Assembly (NCBI GenBank): GCA_934167965.1
Contig: CAKPMJ010000004.1
Span: forward strand, 1 to 64,000
DNA from: an uncultured Clostridia bacterium
GTDB taxonomy: Bacteria > Bacillota > Clostridia > TANB77 > CAG-508
Reading direction: 5' to 3'
DNA: 64,000 nucleotides
In this document: positions 42,015 to 50,729 of the stretch, in pieces
Layout of the letters: each line of letters begins with the position of its first letter
How positions within the stretch are numbered: the first letter of the stretch is position 1
Made by a program: the position numbers and the translations under genes
Notes under the pieces: model-generated
Told to the model about the DNA's origin: nothing
Databases searched by the model: none
What the model saw: only the letters and a program-made list of their open reading frames with translations

Positions 42015-42467
42015 TTATTTTGTAATTTGTTCAAATAACATATAGCAAACTTGTCCATTTTTATTGTAATCTATTCTAGTGCATTTAAATTTGATATAAT
42101 TATAATTTTCAACAAATTTTGTTATTTCTCCTTGATAAAGAGATTCCATTTTATATGTTTTATTATTATCTATCATCTTTATGTCTATATTTACTGAATT
42201 AATATCATTCTGTTTAAAAAAATATAATTTCTTATCATCTGTTTCTTTATATTCTCTTTCTACTTCGTTTTTTACATTGTTATCAATAGCTTTATTTATT
42301 ACTGTTGCTATCTCTGTACCATATATTTCTCTTTGATAATAATATTCATATTCTAAATTAAATTCTTTAAGTTCTGATATTTTTGCTTTATAATTATAAT
42401 ATTTTCCAAGTATTATTGCAAGTATTATTACACTAATACATATTAAATATATATATGTTTTTTTCAT
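42015..42467 (-). CDS. Small membrane-anchored protein within the pilin cluster
   Basis: 150 residues. N-terminal signal anchor of ordinary type (MKKTYIYLICISVIILAIIL), then a charged domain (ELKEFNLEYEYYYQREIYGT, IKFKCTRIDYNKNGQVCYML). Unlike its neighbours it has Lys before the helix and no MENASKAL motif, but its exterior part shares the motif FNxxYExYxxxxIxGTEIATVINKAID with them, so it is probably a divergent pilin-like subunit. Unrecognised otherwise. Confidence 0.5.
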   Translation of the reverse strand: MKKTYIYLICISVIILAIILGKYYNYKAKISELKEFNLEYEYYYQREIYGTEIATVINKAIDNNVKNEVEREYKETDDKKLYFFKQNDINSVNIDIKMIDNNKTYKMESLYQGEITKFVENYNYIKFKCTRIDYNKNGQVCYMLFEQITK

Positions 42468-42538
42468 CTTAACCTCTTTGATTTTCCATCTTGTTTATTA
42501 TAACACTTGTATTTTTAAAATTCAATATTTTTTTATTT

Positions 42539-43087
42539 TTAATTTGTTATTTCTATATAATTTACATATCCTGTGCTTTGATTTATCTTTACTGTGCAAG
42601 AGTATTTAACCCTACTGCTATCATCTTGTGGCATTTCTTTTAACTCTTCCATTAATATACTGTTTAATTTGTCTTCGTCCAATTTTTCTAAATTTTTTTT
42701 CACACTATCGTATAATTCATTTAGTTTTCCATCACTAACTCTTATGCAATTTACTGTCACATATAAAGACTTGTCATTTGTTGGATCAGCTGGTGGCGTA
42801 GCATTTTCTAGTTGATTATATTCATTACTATTCTTGGCCAAATTTACTATTGTTACCACATCTTGTATAGTCAAATCAATATTACTGCTACCATCTTCTT
42901 TGCGGTGATTTATATCATAATTTAAAAACTTTTGGTTAAATTCTGTTCTTCTTGATTCTTCTAATTGTGCATAAACTCTTGCAGAGTGATCAGCTATCAT
43001 TCTTGAAAAATAAACACCTACTGTCATAACTAAAATTGCAATTAATACTCCTCCTGCAATTAACAATGCTTTACTTGCATTTTCCAT
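42539..43087 (-). CDS. Pilin-like protein, MENASKAL family
   Basis: 182 residues. N-terminus MENASKALLIAGGVLIAILV and the family's following segment (RRTEFNQKFLNYDINHRKED, then LTIQDVVTIVNLAKNSNEYN). The exposed domain ends with a Cys-containing strand (VKYSCTVKINQSTGYVNYIE). It follows the 313-residue family member after only 2 bp, so the two are translationally linked. Likely a minor subunit. Confidence 0.65.
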   Translation of the reverse strand: MENASKALLIAGGVLIAILVMTVGVYFSRMIADHSARVYAQLEESRRTEFNQKFLNYDINHRKEDGSSNIDLTIQDVVTIVNLAKNSNEYNQLENATPPADPTNDKSLYVTVNCIRVSDGKLNELYDSVKKNLEKLDEDKLNSILMEELKEMPQDDSSRVKYSCTVKINQSTGYVNYIEITN

Positions 43088-43089
43088 AA

Positions 43090-44031
43090 TTACTTTATAT
43101 CTCCTGTAAATTCAAAATTTATTGATATAACCCTTCCAGTACCACTAGGTCCATCATCATATCCTACTCCTGTACATTTAAATATAGCCTTTTTAAACTG
43201 CATGTATTCATAATATTTAGCAATATCTTCCATTGAACTTTGTTTTCTAATATCAGAAATACTGTTTTTTTGTATTCCTGTTAATGTCTTATATCTTGAT
43301 TTTATATATTCTTCTTCGTACCAACCTCTGCCACTAGCTGTTCTTGCATTTTCAGTACTTCCACTTATACCAATTACTTTTCCACCATATATGGTATCTT
43401 TTTCTTTAACCAAATTCTGAAGTGCTATAGCATTGGATGTATTGCTTCCAAACTCCGGATTCTGCTCTATTTCTGTTATACTATTAGCTGCTGTTATAAA
43501 TGAATTTTTAATTTTTTCTTGTGTTGCATTTTGTTCAAAATTTGGTTTGATCCAAACTAGATCATCTCCTATTATATTATAACTTCCAGATAGTTCTTTC
43601 CAATCTGACATAGCTTTTGGTATTTTCATTTCAGCACAAAATTTCTGTTTTATATATGCCTTATTTATTGTTTCGCCCTTATCATTCTTCATTGAGTTTC
43701 CACTATTTACATACATTTTTATATTCATTGATATTTTAGGATACAATTTATCATTAACTGTTTTTCCATTTTCATTTAGCGCATTAGACTCCCTATTGTT
43801 ATAATCCATAACTTTATTTGCTAGAGATAACACCTCATATCCCAATACATCATCACGCTCATAATTTGTAAACTGTTGATTAAATTTTGCTGTATCTTCT
43901 ATCTCTGCTAGCCTTATTTGATTTTGCTGGTAATCTGAATACATACTTATAGCATACATTAGCAATGATACTACTAATATTGTAAGAAGTACTCCTCCTG
44001 CCATAAGGAGGGCTTTACTTGCATTTTCCAT
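43090..44031 (-). CDS. Pilin-like protein, MENASKAL family, large member
   Basis: 313 residues, the longest family member. N-terminus MENASKALLMAGGVLLTILV, then KFNQQFTNYERDDVLGYEVL (the conserved post-helix segment) and a ~200-residue exterior domain ending GRVISINFEFTGDIK with one Cys (FKCTGVGYDDG). The first subunit gene after tadBC; its size suggests a priming or tip subunit (inference). Confidence 0.62.
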   Translation of the reverse strand: MENASKALLMAGGVLLTILVVSLLMYAISMYSDYQQNQIRLAEIEDTAKFNQQFTNYERDDVLGYEVLSLANKVMDYNNRESNALNENGKTVNDKLYPKISMNIKMYVNSGNSMKNDKGETINKAYIKQKFCAEMKIPKAMSDWKELSGSYNIIGDDLVWIKPNFEQNATQEKIKNSFITAANSITEIEQNPEFGSNTSNAIALQNLVKEKDTIYGGKVIGISGSTENARTASGRGWYEEEYIKSRYKTLTGIQKNSISDIRKQSSMEDIAKYYEYMQFKKAIFKCTGVGYDDGPSGTGRVISINFEFTGDIK

Positions 44032-44052
44032 ATTTGTTTATCCTCCTTTTAA

Positions 44053-46134
44053 TTAAGCTGACATACCAGACATTGAAGAATTCATACTTGTAAGTCCTAT
44101 ATATACTAAAGGTACTATTAAATAACCTACAAACATTACAACCATAGGTGCAAACCCAATAATCTTACCAATTCTTCCTTTTCTTGCAATAAGTCTGTCA
44201 TTAGATTCCTTACGTTTTGCTTGATAGTATTCTCTTTCTGAATCTAATTCATCAAAAGCTTCTACTATAGGAATCTTTTCAACCGCTGCTTGAAGACTTT
44301 CTACTATTCTTATAAATAGTGGATAATTTGTGTCCTGTTTTAATACTTCAAGCGCTTCCCAAGCACCTGCCTCATAGTTATTAACACATTTACTTATTGG
44401 CTCTTTAAATATATTTGCATACCTTTCAAGCCATTCTAATATAATTTCTACATTGACTCTTTCAATTCTCATAAGCATTAATATAATAGTTTGGAATTGC
44501 ATTACCTCGTCTTCCATTTCCATTAAACGCATTTTTAATTGAAATTTTAAAAGCCATATTGGAGACATATATCCTAAAATCATTACTACTACTCCAATTA
44601 ACGCCTCCCACCATTGGAATATCTCCTTGTTTACTTTTTGTATTTTTCCGTATATTCTTGTAACAACTTTTTTCATCTCTTTTTCGTCATTTTGTGCATC
44701 TTTATATGTCTCATCTTTTGAGTTTGCAACTTCTTTTTGTACATCTTCTTCTTTTAAATTGTGCTTAGATTTTAATTTATCTATTATTATATTATCACTA
44801 TTTGTAACTGCAATTGCAGTTTGCTCTTGTTTAGCTGACAAACTTCCTAATATATCATAATCTGTAGTTGGTTCTGTGTAGACCCATTTTATTGATACTA
44901 CATGTAACATTATTATTAAAATTATTGTTGTAATACCAGCAAGTAATCCCATAGTAATTCTATTTATATATAGCCATTCCATCTTCATTTTTGAGGCGGA
45001 ATCTTTCAACAATTTTTGTGTTTTTCTATATTCTTTCGTTCCTTTTTTAGGTATAAATAAATTTACAATCTGTTTTATTCCTGGTATTTTATAAAGTTTA
45101 TTCTGCCATGGATTCTCTTGGTTTATTGCTTTCCTATCAGATGATCCATTGTTTTTTATTTTTCTTAATAATAAGTAACATATCACTGTCAATAGTATTA
45201 CAAATATTTGCATAAGCATTCCTAGTTTTCCATTGTAAAAACTTTGCGTGAATCCAAAGTTAGTTACACACCATTGTTTCAATGGCTCTAGCAACACTAC
45301 AGGCACTATTGATATTATTGATAAACTTTGAAATACATAATCAATTTTGTCTCTTTTTAATATTTCTATTTGCATTTCTTCTGTTATATTATTTACATTT
45401 TTTAAATACAACGAAGATTTATCTACTGTTCTATCTCCAAATTCTTTTGTTAAATATGATACTCCAGCAAATTCTTTTAAATAGCTATTTGGTGCGACAT
45501 CATAATATTTTTCTAGTTCCATTTCAGGATCATTTGAAATAAGAACTTCATATATTCTTTCGCCTTGCCTTGAAATACTTTTTTCATCATCTTGTGATAT
45601 TTGATATATTGCTTCTTCTACCATGTTATACTCATGGTAAGCATGTCTTATTTCAGCAAAAAAATCTAATTGCTCTTTTAACAAATTATTGTCCATTGAA
45701 TCTACACTACCATCTACAAATGCATCAATCATAAATAATTCAAATATTAATATTATTGACATTAGTAAATAGTTTGTGTGTGTAAATATTATTGATAATG
45801 TTACTATTGGCAACAAGATTAATAATACTCTTGTTAATATTTTGGCTGTATCTTTTCTTATATTAAATTCATCATCAACATCTAATATTTCTAGTCTTCT
45901 TCTTAATTTATTTACATATCCATTTATATATGGGATTTTAGAATATGTAATATATAATTTTTGGTATAATATATCTTTTGAAAAGGTATTTGTTTTTGTT
46001 CCTTCTCTTAATTTCTTTATTTTTTGATAATCTGATTTTTGCATTTTTTTAGAAATTATGATATATGCAACTATTATTGCTCCAAAAATTCCTGCTACTA
46101 GATATATTATGTTTAACAAAAATTGTGTAGACAC
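44053..46134 (-). CDS. Fused TadB-TadC-like inner-membrane platform protein (two T2SF domains)
   Basis: 693 residues with about eight TM helices. Two GspF/T2SF-like cytoplasmic domains are arranged in tandem: the first around 130-290 (LDFFAEIRHAYHEYNMVEEA...), the second around 525-680 (VMQFQTIILMLMRIERVNVE, PLFIRIVESLQAAVEKIPIV). In most Tad systems these are two proteins, TadB and TadC. A ~60-residue charged extracytoplasmic loop (about 420-490) separates the halves. It should form the membrane platform for the TadA motor, whose gene precedes it by 18 bp. Confidence 0.8.
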   Translation of the reverse strand: MSTQFLLNIIYLVAGIFGAIIVAYIIISKKMQKSDYQKIKKLREGTKTNTFSKDILYQKLYITYSKIPYINGYVNKLRRRLEILDVDDEFNIRKDTAKILTRVLLILLPIVTLSIIFTHTNYLLMSIILIFELFMIDAFVDGSVDSMDNNLLKEQLDFFAEIRHAYHEYNMVEEAIYQISQDDEKSISRQGERIYEVLISNDPEMELEKYYDVAPNSYLKEFAGVSYLTKEFGDRTVDKSSLYLKNVNNITEEMQIEILKRDKIDYVFQSLSIISIVPVVLLEPLKQWCVTNFGFTQSFYNGKLGMLMQIFVILLTVICYLLLRKIKNNGSSDRKAINQENPWQNKLYKIPGIKQIVNLFIPKKGTKEYRKTQKLLKDSASKMKMEWLYINRITMGLLAGITTIILIIMLHVVSIKWVYTEPTTDYDILGSLSAKQEQTAIAVTNSDNIIIDKLKSKHNLKEEDVQKEVANSKDETYKDAQNDEKEMKKVVTRIYGKIQKVNKEIFQWWEALIGVVVMILGYMSPIWLLKFQLKMRLMEMEDEVMQFQTIILMLMRIERVNVEIILEWLERYANIFKEPISKCVNNYEAGAWEALEVLKQDTNYPLFIRIVESLQAAVEKIPIVEAFDELDSEREYYQAKRKESNDRLIARKGRIGKIIGFAPMVVMFVGYLIVPLVYIGLTSMNSSMSGMSA

Positions 46135-46152
46135 AAACTCTTCCTCCTCTTA

Positions 46153-48129
46153 CTAGTTTTCAGTTGCAATTTTTGGTTTTCTTCCTCTTTTTTTAGCTTT
46201 TTGTGCTAAATCCTTTTTTTCTTCTTTATAGTCTTCTATTCTAAATACGCTCTCTTTTCCCCAGTGTTTTTCAACAAATTTATCAAAGTTCTCTGCATCT
46301 GTATCATTCATGTTTAGTCTCATTTCACGAATATTGAAATCTGATATTTTGTTTGTTATTACATATTCTCCGTCTATGTATTCTAATATGTTTCTATATG
46401 TATACAATTGTTTATCTGTTGTCTTCATAAAATAATGTGTCGCATTATCGAAAAATTTATCAAATTTTCCTTCTAATGTTTTTTCTTTTCTATGATCAAA
46501 TGTATACTCATTTTTATTTTCAATTGGTATACATTCTGTAATTCTTTCTATATATCTTCTACCTCTAAAGTCTTTTACTAAATGTATATCGAAGTTTAAT
46601 ACTTGTACAACTTGTTCTTCTGCTGTTTTTTCACTTTTAAATACTCCTGCTCTTAGCATTGAGTTTCTTAACGCTGTTACTAAGTCTGGGAATGTTTTAG
46701 CGTGGTGAGTAAATAATGTGAATTTAGATGCAACCTGTGCTGATTGTATCATCCAAGATGCAACAGGGTCAGTTGCAACCTCTCCTATGATGTTAACAGA
46801 TCCATCTGTTTTCTTTTGAACGTCCAAACATTCTTGTCCAGCTATTGTATCTGTTTCTCTCATTGATAAGATATTTCTTGTTGGATATATTTTTCTTAAG
46901 TGCAACTCAAATGCTGTTTCTGTAATACGCAAGTTCATTGTTTCATATATATTTTCTATCATTGCCATAAGCATTGTTGTTTTACCACAGCCTTGCTCTC
47001 CTGTTAGTGATATTATTCTTGCTCCCTTTACTAAGTATTTTAGTAAATCTATTGTATCTTCTTTTCCTGGGAATAAAACTATTTGCTCCAATGTTGCACG
47101 TTTTACGTCGAATTTTCTTACGAAAAATGCCCATGTTTCAGACATGCTTGGTCTTACAACAACAACACGTGATCCGTCTTTCATTTCATTAATTTTATAT
47201 CCATTTGTGTCTGATAATTGTCCTGGATTATTATATTTGTATATATTTTGGCATACTCTTTTTAATTCTGCTTCTGTTCCAAAAGATAAAAATGCTAATC
47301 TTATTGATTTACCTTGGAAGAATATCCATATACTATCACATGCTCTTTGTACTTTTCTTTCTTGTACTTGATTTATGTAATCACTATCTGTTTGTGCTAC
47401 TTGGCTTAAAAAGCTTTCTGGAAGACCAGATACACCACCAGATACACCATCTATGTTCATGTCTCTTATTTCATCTATACTGCTATATCCTTTGTATTTT
47501 TGATATATCCTTTGTACTACAACATTTAATTTGTCTACAAATGATAATACTATGTTTTCTTTTTCAAATATCTCATCTATTTCTTCTTCTGTTATTACAT
47601 AACAAGGTTTTGAATCTCCTTGAACATATTTCATTACAGCTAAATCATATTTTTTTATTATTTCTGTTAAAGCTTCATATCCAAATTCTTTTTTATATGT
47701 ATACAATAATATGTCAAATTTATCTTGTGCTGTAAGCATTGACGGTATATCAAATGGTATTGCTTTTGATATATTTATTTCTGTTACTCCATATTCTTTT
47801 GATAATAAATCATATATCAATTCTTTAACATATTTTTTATCATTTACATCACCATATGTACATCCTTTTAATGCTTTCTTCAATTCATATTTTTTGTTTT
47901 TTCTTCTTTTTAATTCTTCCTCTGAAAGTCCAATATCATATAAGTTTACTTTTGTTATTTCGTCTAGCCTTCTTTTTACGAACTCTAGCATCTGGTCTAA
48001 TGTATATGTTTGATCATCAACTTCTTGTACTTCTACTTCTGCTGACTGTTTAGACTTTATATGATACATAACTAGCATTACAGCTATACCTATAACGCCT
48101 ATTATTAATAATACGTTTATTATTGTCAT
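46153..48129 (-). CDS. TadA/CpaF-type secretion ATPase
   Basis: 658 residues. Hexameric motor ATPase of the Tad/type II secretion family. Walker A is ISLTGEQGCGKTTMLMAMIE near residue 373, with an Asp box around NILSMRETDTIAG, Walker B-like VNIIGEVATDPVASW and the His-box region LFTHHAKTFPDLVTALRNSM. Unusual points: an N-terminal TM helix (INVLLIIGVIGIAVMLVMYH) and a basic tail KKRGRKPK resembling an AT-hook, also seen in the TadZ-like protein at 6503-8896. It sits between the ParA-like genes and the TadBC gene, the normal Tad order. Confidence 0.9.
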   Translation of the reverse strand: MTIINVLLIIGVIGIAVMLVMYHIKSKQSAEVEVQEVDDQTYTLDQMLEFVKRRLDEITKVNLYDIGLSEEELKRRKNKKYELKKALKGCTYGDVNDKKYVKELIYDLLSKEYGVTEINISKAIPFDIPSMLTAQDKFDILLYTYKKEFGYEALTEIIKKYDLAVMKYVQGDSKPCYVITEEEIDEIFEKENIVLSFVDKLNVVVQRIYQKYKGYSSIDEIRDMNIDGVSGGVSGLPESFLSQVAQTDSDYINQVQERKVQRACDSIWIFFQGKSIRLAFLSFGTEAELKRVCQNIYKYNNPGQLSDTNGYKINEMKDGSRVVVVRPSMSETWAFFVRKFDVKRATLEQIVLFPGKEDTIDLLKYLVKGARIISLTGEQGCGKTTMLMAMIENIYETMNLRITETAFELHLRKIYPTRNILSMRETDTIAGQECLDVQKKTDGSVNIIGEVATDPVASWMIQSAQVASKFTLFTHHAKTFPDLVTALRNSMLRAGVFKSEKTAEEQVVQVLNFDIHLVKDFRGRRYIERITECIPIENKNEYTFDHRKEKTLEGKFDKFFDNATHYFMKTTDKQLYTYRNILEYIDGEYVITNKISDFNIREMRLNMNDTDAENFDKFVEKHWGKESVFRIEDYKEEKKDLAQKAKKRGRKPKIATEN

Positions 48130-48163
48130 TTTTATTTACATTCCTTTCTTTTGAAGAATATAT

Positions 48164-48994
48164 TTACATGCTTCTTTTCATTTGTACTTCTTGCCATTTC
48201 TCATTTATACTTTCAGCTAATCTTTGTACTTCTTGAATAAAAAAATAACTATGATCTTTTTTATTTATATTTCTAGGTAATTTTAAGAATAAATCTATTA
48301 CTGTCCCTTCCTGCATTGCTTCATAATATTTTCCATTATATGGCATTGTATTTATAAGTTTCTTTCTCCTAAATATATTTCTGGTTACATTTTTGGCAGT
48401 GCATTTTAGATAGTCGTCATATCTTCCTATTGTTATTAATGTGTTATTTGGATTCATAAATTCGCTTTCATTTATAAAATTATTTAGTTTTTGTATCTCT
48501 TTTACTTTTTGGCTTGTTGTTGCAACTACTACATCTGTAATCCTTATTATTTCTTCTTTAGTTTTTCCCAGTAGCTTCTTGTCTAGATCCACTATTACCA
48601 TATCATAATATTGATTTGCCACTGATATAAGCTGTGGATAAACATTTTGTATTATTCTATATTGTTCTCTATCTCCTTTGTATCCAAACAATACATCAAA
48701 CCTATCTCTTAAAATTACATTTGTATAATCTCTTATTGTTTTTGGATCAATTTTTCCACTTGTTATTATTCTACTTAATCCTTCTATTCCATTTGTTATA
48801 ACTGTGTTTTGTGCTACCTGCTGCCTTGGACTATCCTCCCAAAAGCTTTCCCTTAATGTATCTTCATTAAATCCTGTTGATATGAGTAAAACCTTCATAT
48901 TATGCTCTATTGACATATATGTTGAAATTGCTATCGCTGCAGATGTATTACCAGTTTCTTTTCCATCATAACTCATAAATGTAATTATTGGCAT
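48164..48994 (-). CDS. TadZ-like ParA/MinD-family protein with atypical P-loop
   Basis: About 276 residues. ParA/MinD fold: MPIITFMSYDGKETGNTSAA at the N-terminus, where KGGxGKT is replaced by GKETGNTS, so the P-loop Lys is Asn. The signature Lys is kept. Walker B-like YDMVIVDLDKKLLGKTKEEI follows near residue 130, and VVVATTSQKVKEIQKLNNFI later. TadZ proteins elsewhere also have atypical P-loops and locate the pilus machine. The ATG at 48994 is preferred over the GTG at 49003, which lies in the ribosome binding site. Confidence 0.72.
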   Translation of the reverse strand: MPIITFMSYDGKETGNTSAAIAISTYMSIEHNMKVLLISTGFNEDTLRESFWEDSPRQQVAQNTVITNGIEGLSRIITSGKIDPKTIRDYTNVILRDRFDVLFGYKGDREQYRIIQNVYPQLISVANQYYDMVIVDLDKKLLGKTKEEIIRITDVVVATTSQKVKEIQKLNNFINESEFMNPNNTLITIGRYDDYLKCTAKNVTRNIFRRKKLINTMPYNGKYYEAMQEGTVIDLFLKLPRNINKKDHSYFFIQEVQRLAESINEKWQEVQMKRSM

Positions 48995-49005
48995 AAATTT
49001 CACTC

Positions 49006-49692
49006 CTATTCTATAATACTTCTTTTTATTGTTCCTAAATTTTCTTCTGTCATATTTTGAACAATATAAATTATCGCTTGTTGATAGTTATTACTTAATT
49101 TTTTAACTCTTATTTTATCTATTCTTTGATTTTCTTCTATTACTCTATTGTCATTTTCTAATACTGGAGCATATATTTCTATATCATTCCACTTTATTTT
49201 TTTTTCTAATGACAAATAATTTAAATACTCTAAATCTTCTTTTGTAACATTGTTTGCAAACAATATTTTTGTTAAATCAACTTGTTCTTCCAAATTGCTA
49301 AATATATCTATTCCCCTTTTTAATGAATACATATCAAAACCTGTAACAAAATACATTTTTGTTGAAGCAGTTACATCAAATGTTTTTAATGCCATCCTAT
49401 TGTCTGTATCAATTAATACATAATCATATGGTAAACTCTCTTCATTCATTGTATTCATTTGTAGATACTGCATTATTTGTTCTATATTTTGAAAACCAAC
49501 TGCAAAATCTATCTTTTCAAATTCCGTTATATATAGCTTTGCACGGCTTATTGTAGGTACTACATACCTCATTTTTTGTAGTATAGTGCCATCTATAACG
49601 AGAACTCTGTTATTCATATTTTGTAACACTTTAGCTATGTACATTATTAAATTAGTTTTATCATATGCACCTACAAAGCCTATTTTTTTCAT
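49006..49692 (-). CDS. ParA-like protein with eroded P-loop
   Basis: 228 residues. Its layout resembles ParA/MinD (KKIGFVGAYDKTNLIMYIAK; RVLVIDGTILQKMRYVVPTI; YDYVLIDTDNRMALKTFDVT), but GAYDKTNL in place of KGGxGKT removes the phosphate-binding loop almost completely. ATP binding is doubtful; it may act as a partner of the neighbouring TadZ-like protein. It begins 20 bp after the CpaB-like gene and ends 11 bp before the TadZ-like gene. Confidence 0.6.
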   Translation of the reverse strand: MKKIGFVGAYDKTNLIMYIAKVLQNMNNRVLVIDGTILQKMRYVVPTISRAKLYITEFEKIDFAVGFQNIEQIMQYLQMNTMNEESLPYDYVLIDTDNRMALKTFDVTASTKMYFVTGFDMYSLKRGIDIFSNLEEQVDLTKILFANNVTKEDLEYLNYLSLEKKIKWNDIEIYAPVLENDNRVIEENQRIDKIRVKKLSNNYQQAIIYIVQNMTEENLGTIKRSIIE

Positions 49693-49712
49693 AAGTTTTT
49701 CCTTTCTTTATT

Positions 49713-50603
49713 CTATTCTGCAAATACTGTGTCTAAGTATTCTTCCCTTGATTTTTGAGTTTTTTCTGTACTATCTTTTATACCTGATTCTATTGATGAA
49801 TCATCTCCAGAATTAAAGTATCCATCTATTTGATTTTTTCTATAGCTACTTGTAAGGTTGTTGTATAAGTTAGAAATTGCTTGATTTACTATATTAGGAT
49901 TATTTTTTATCAAAGTTACAATATCTTTTCTTGGTTCATATGTAATTGTTGCTTTCTCTTGATTTCCTGCTTCTGCATATTTTATTGCATATAATTTAGA
50001 TCCTGAAATTTTATATGCTTCAACTATAGCACTTGACATTGTTAACAACTGTTCTTCTGTAACATTTACTTTTATTGTGTCTTTTACATACACTCCATTT
50101 ACATCTGGAATTGTTACTTTTAATTTTGATAATACAATAAAATCTGTTCCATTTGGAAGCATGAATCTTATATCTACATAATCTCCAGAAACTAGATCTA
50201 TTGGTAGTGAAATCATATTATATGTTTGTTCTCTTACATCTTTTGTTATCTCTTCTCCCTCAACATCTGCCATTGAAGATGTAAGAACTGTATTGGCTTT
50301 CATGTCAACTTTAGCCATTAACTTTTTTTCTGATGTTGCAACATTAGTTGCATCTGCTGGTACAGCGTTCTTAGTTACTTCTCTTTGTTCAAACATATCT
50401 GCAGTTAGGGTTTGTCCTGATTTCACATCTTGTTTTAATACATAAACTCTAACTTTTGCTGTTGTATCTTTAGTAACTTTCTCTTTTAAATTTTTCATTT
50501 GTATAAACATAAATGCTATTATTATCACAGCTAATAATAGTGTTATTATTACTCCTAAAAAGAATGATTGTCTTGCTTTTCTTTGCATTGGGTTCATTGC
50601 CAT
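49713..50603 (-). CDS. CpaB-like protein with SAF domain
   Basis: 296 residues. N-terminal TM helix (FFLGVIITLLLAVIIIAFMF), then a SAF/antifreeze-like domain (about 45-115; VRVYVLKQDVKSGQTLTADM, where CpaB proteins carry the same pattern) and a second beta-rich part (VSGDYVDIRFMLPNGTDFIV). In Gram-negatives CpaB/RcpC interacts with the outer-membrane secretin; in a monoderm it probably interacts with peptidoglycan or the pilus. First gene of the locus with a strong ribosome binding site (GGAGGAATT). Confidence 0.82.
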   Translation of the reverse strand: MAMNPMQRKARQSFFLGVIITLLLAVIIIAFMFIQMKNLKEKVTKDTTAKVRVYVLKQDVKSGQTLTADMFEQREVTKNAVPADATNVATSEKKLMAKVDMKANTVLTSSMADVEGEEITKDVREQTYNMISLPIDLVSGDYVDIRFMLPNGTDFIVLSKLKVTIPDVNGVYVKDTIKVNVTEEQLLTMSSAIVEAYKISGSKLYAIKYAEAGNQEKATITYEPRKDIVTLIKNNPNIVNQAISNLYNNLTSSYRKNQIDGYFNSGDDSSIESGIKDSTEKTQKSREEYLDTVFAE

Positions 50604-50641
50604 AGTTAATTCCTCCTAATAATTCATTATATATCATATTA

Positions 50642-50670
50642 ATTTTACAACATTTACATCTCTAAATCAA
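50642..50670 (-). promoter_or_regulatory. Candidate promoter of the Tad-like locus
   Basis: TTGATT (50665-50670), 17 bp, TAAAAT (50642-50647) on the minus strand, ~40 bp before the cpaB-like start. Spacing is ideal, boxes are moderate. Confidence 0.5.
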
Positions 50671-50729
50671 CAAATTAGTATTTCATTACATAAATTTAAT
50701 ATTTTTGTAATATTTTTGTAATATTTATT

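Noticed and set aside
37533..50603. Prophage or conjugative element as an explanation for the small membrane proteins
   Set aside because: No integrase, capsid, terminase, relaxase or VirB4 genes; gene order fits a Tad locus.
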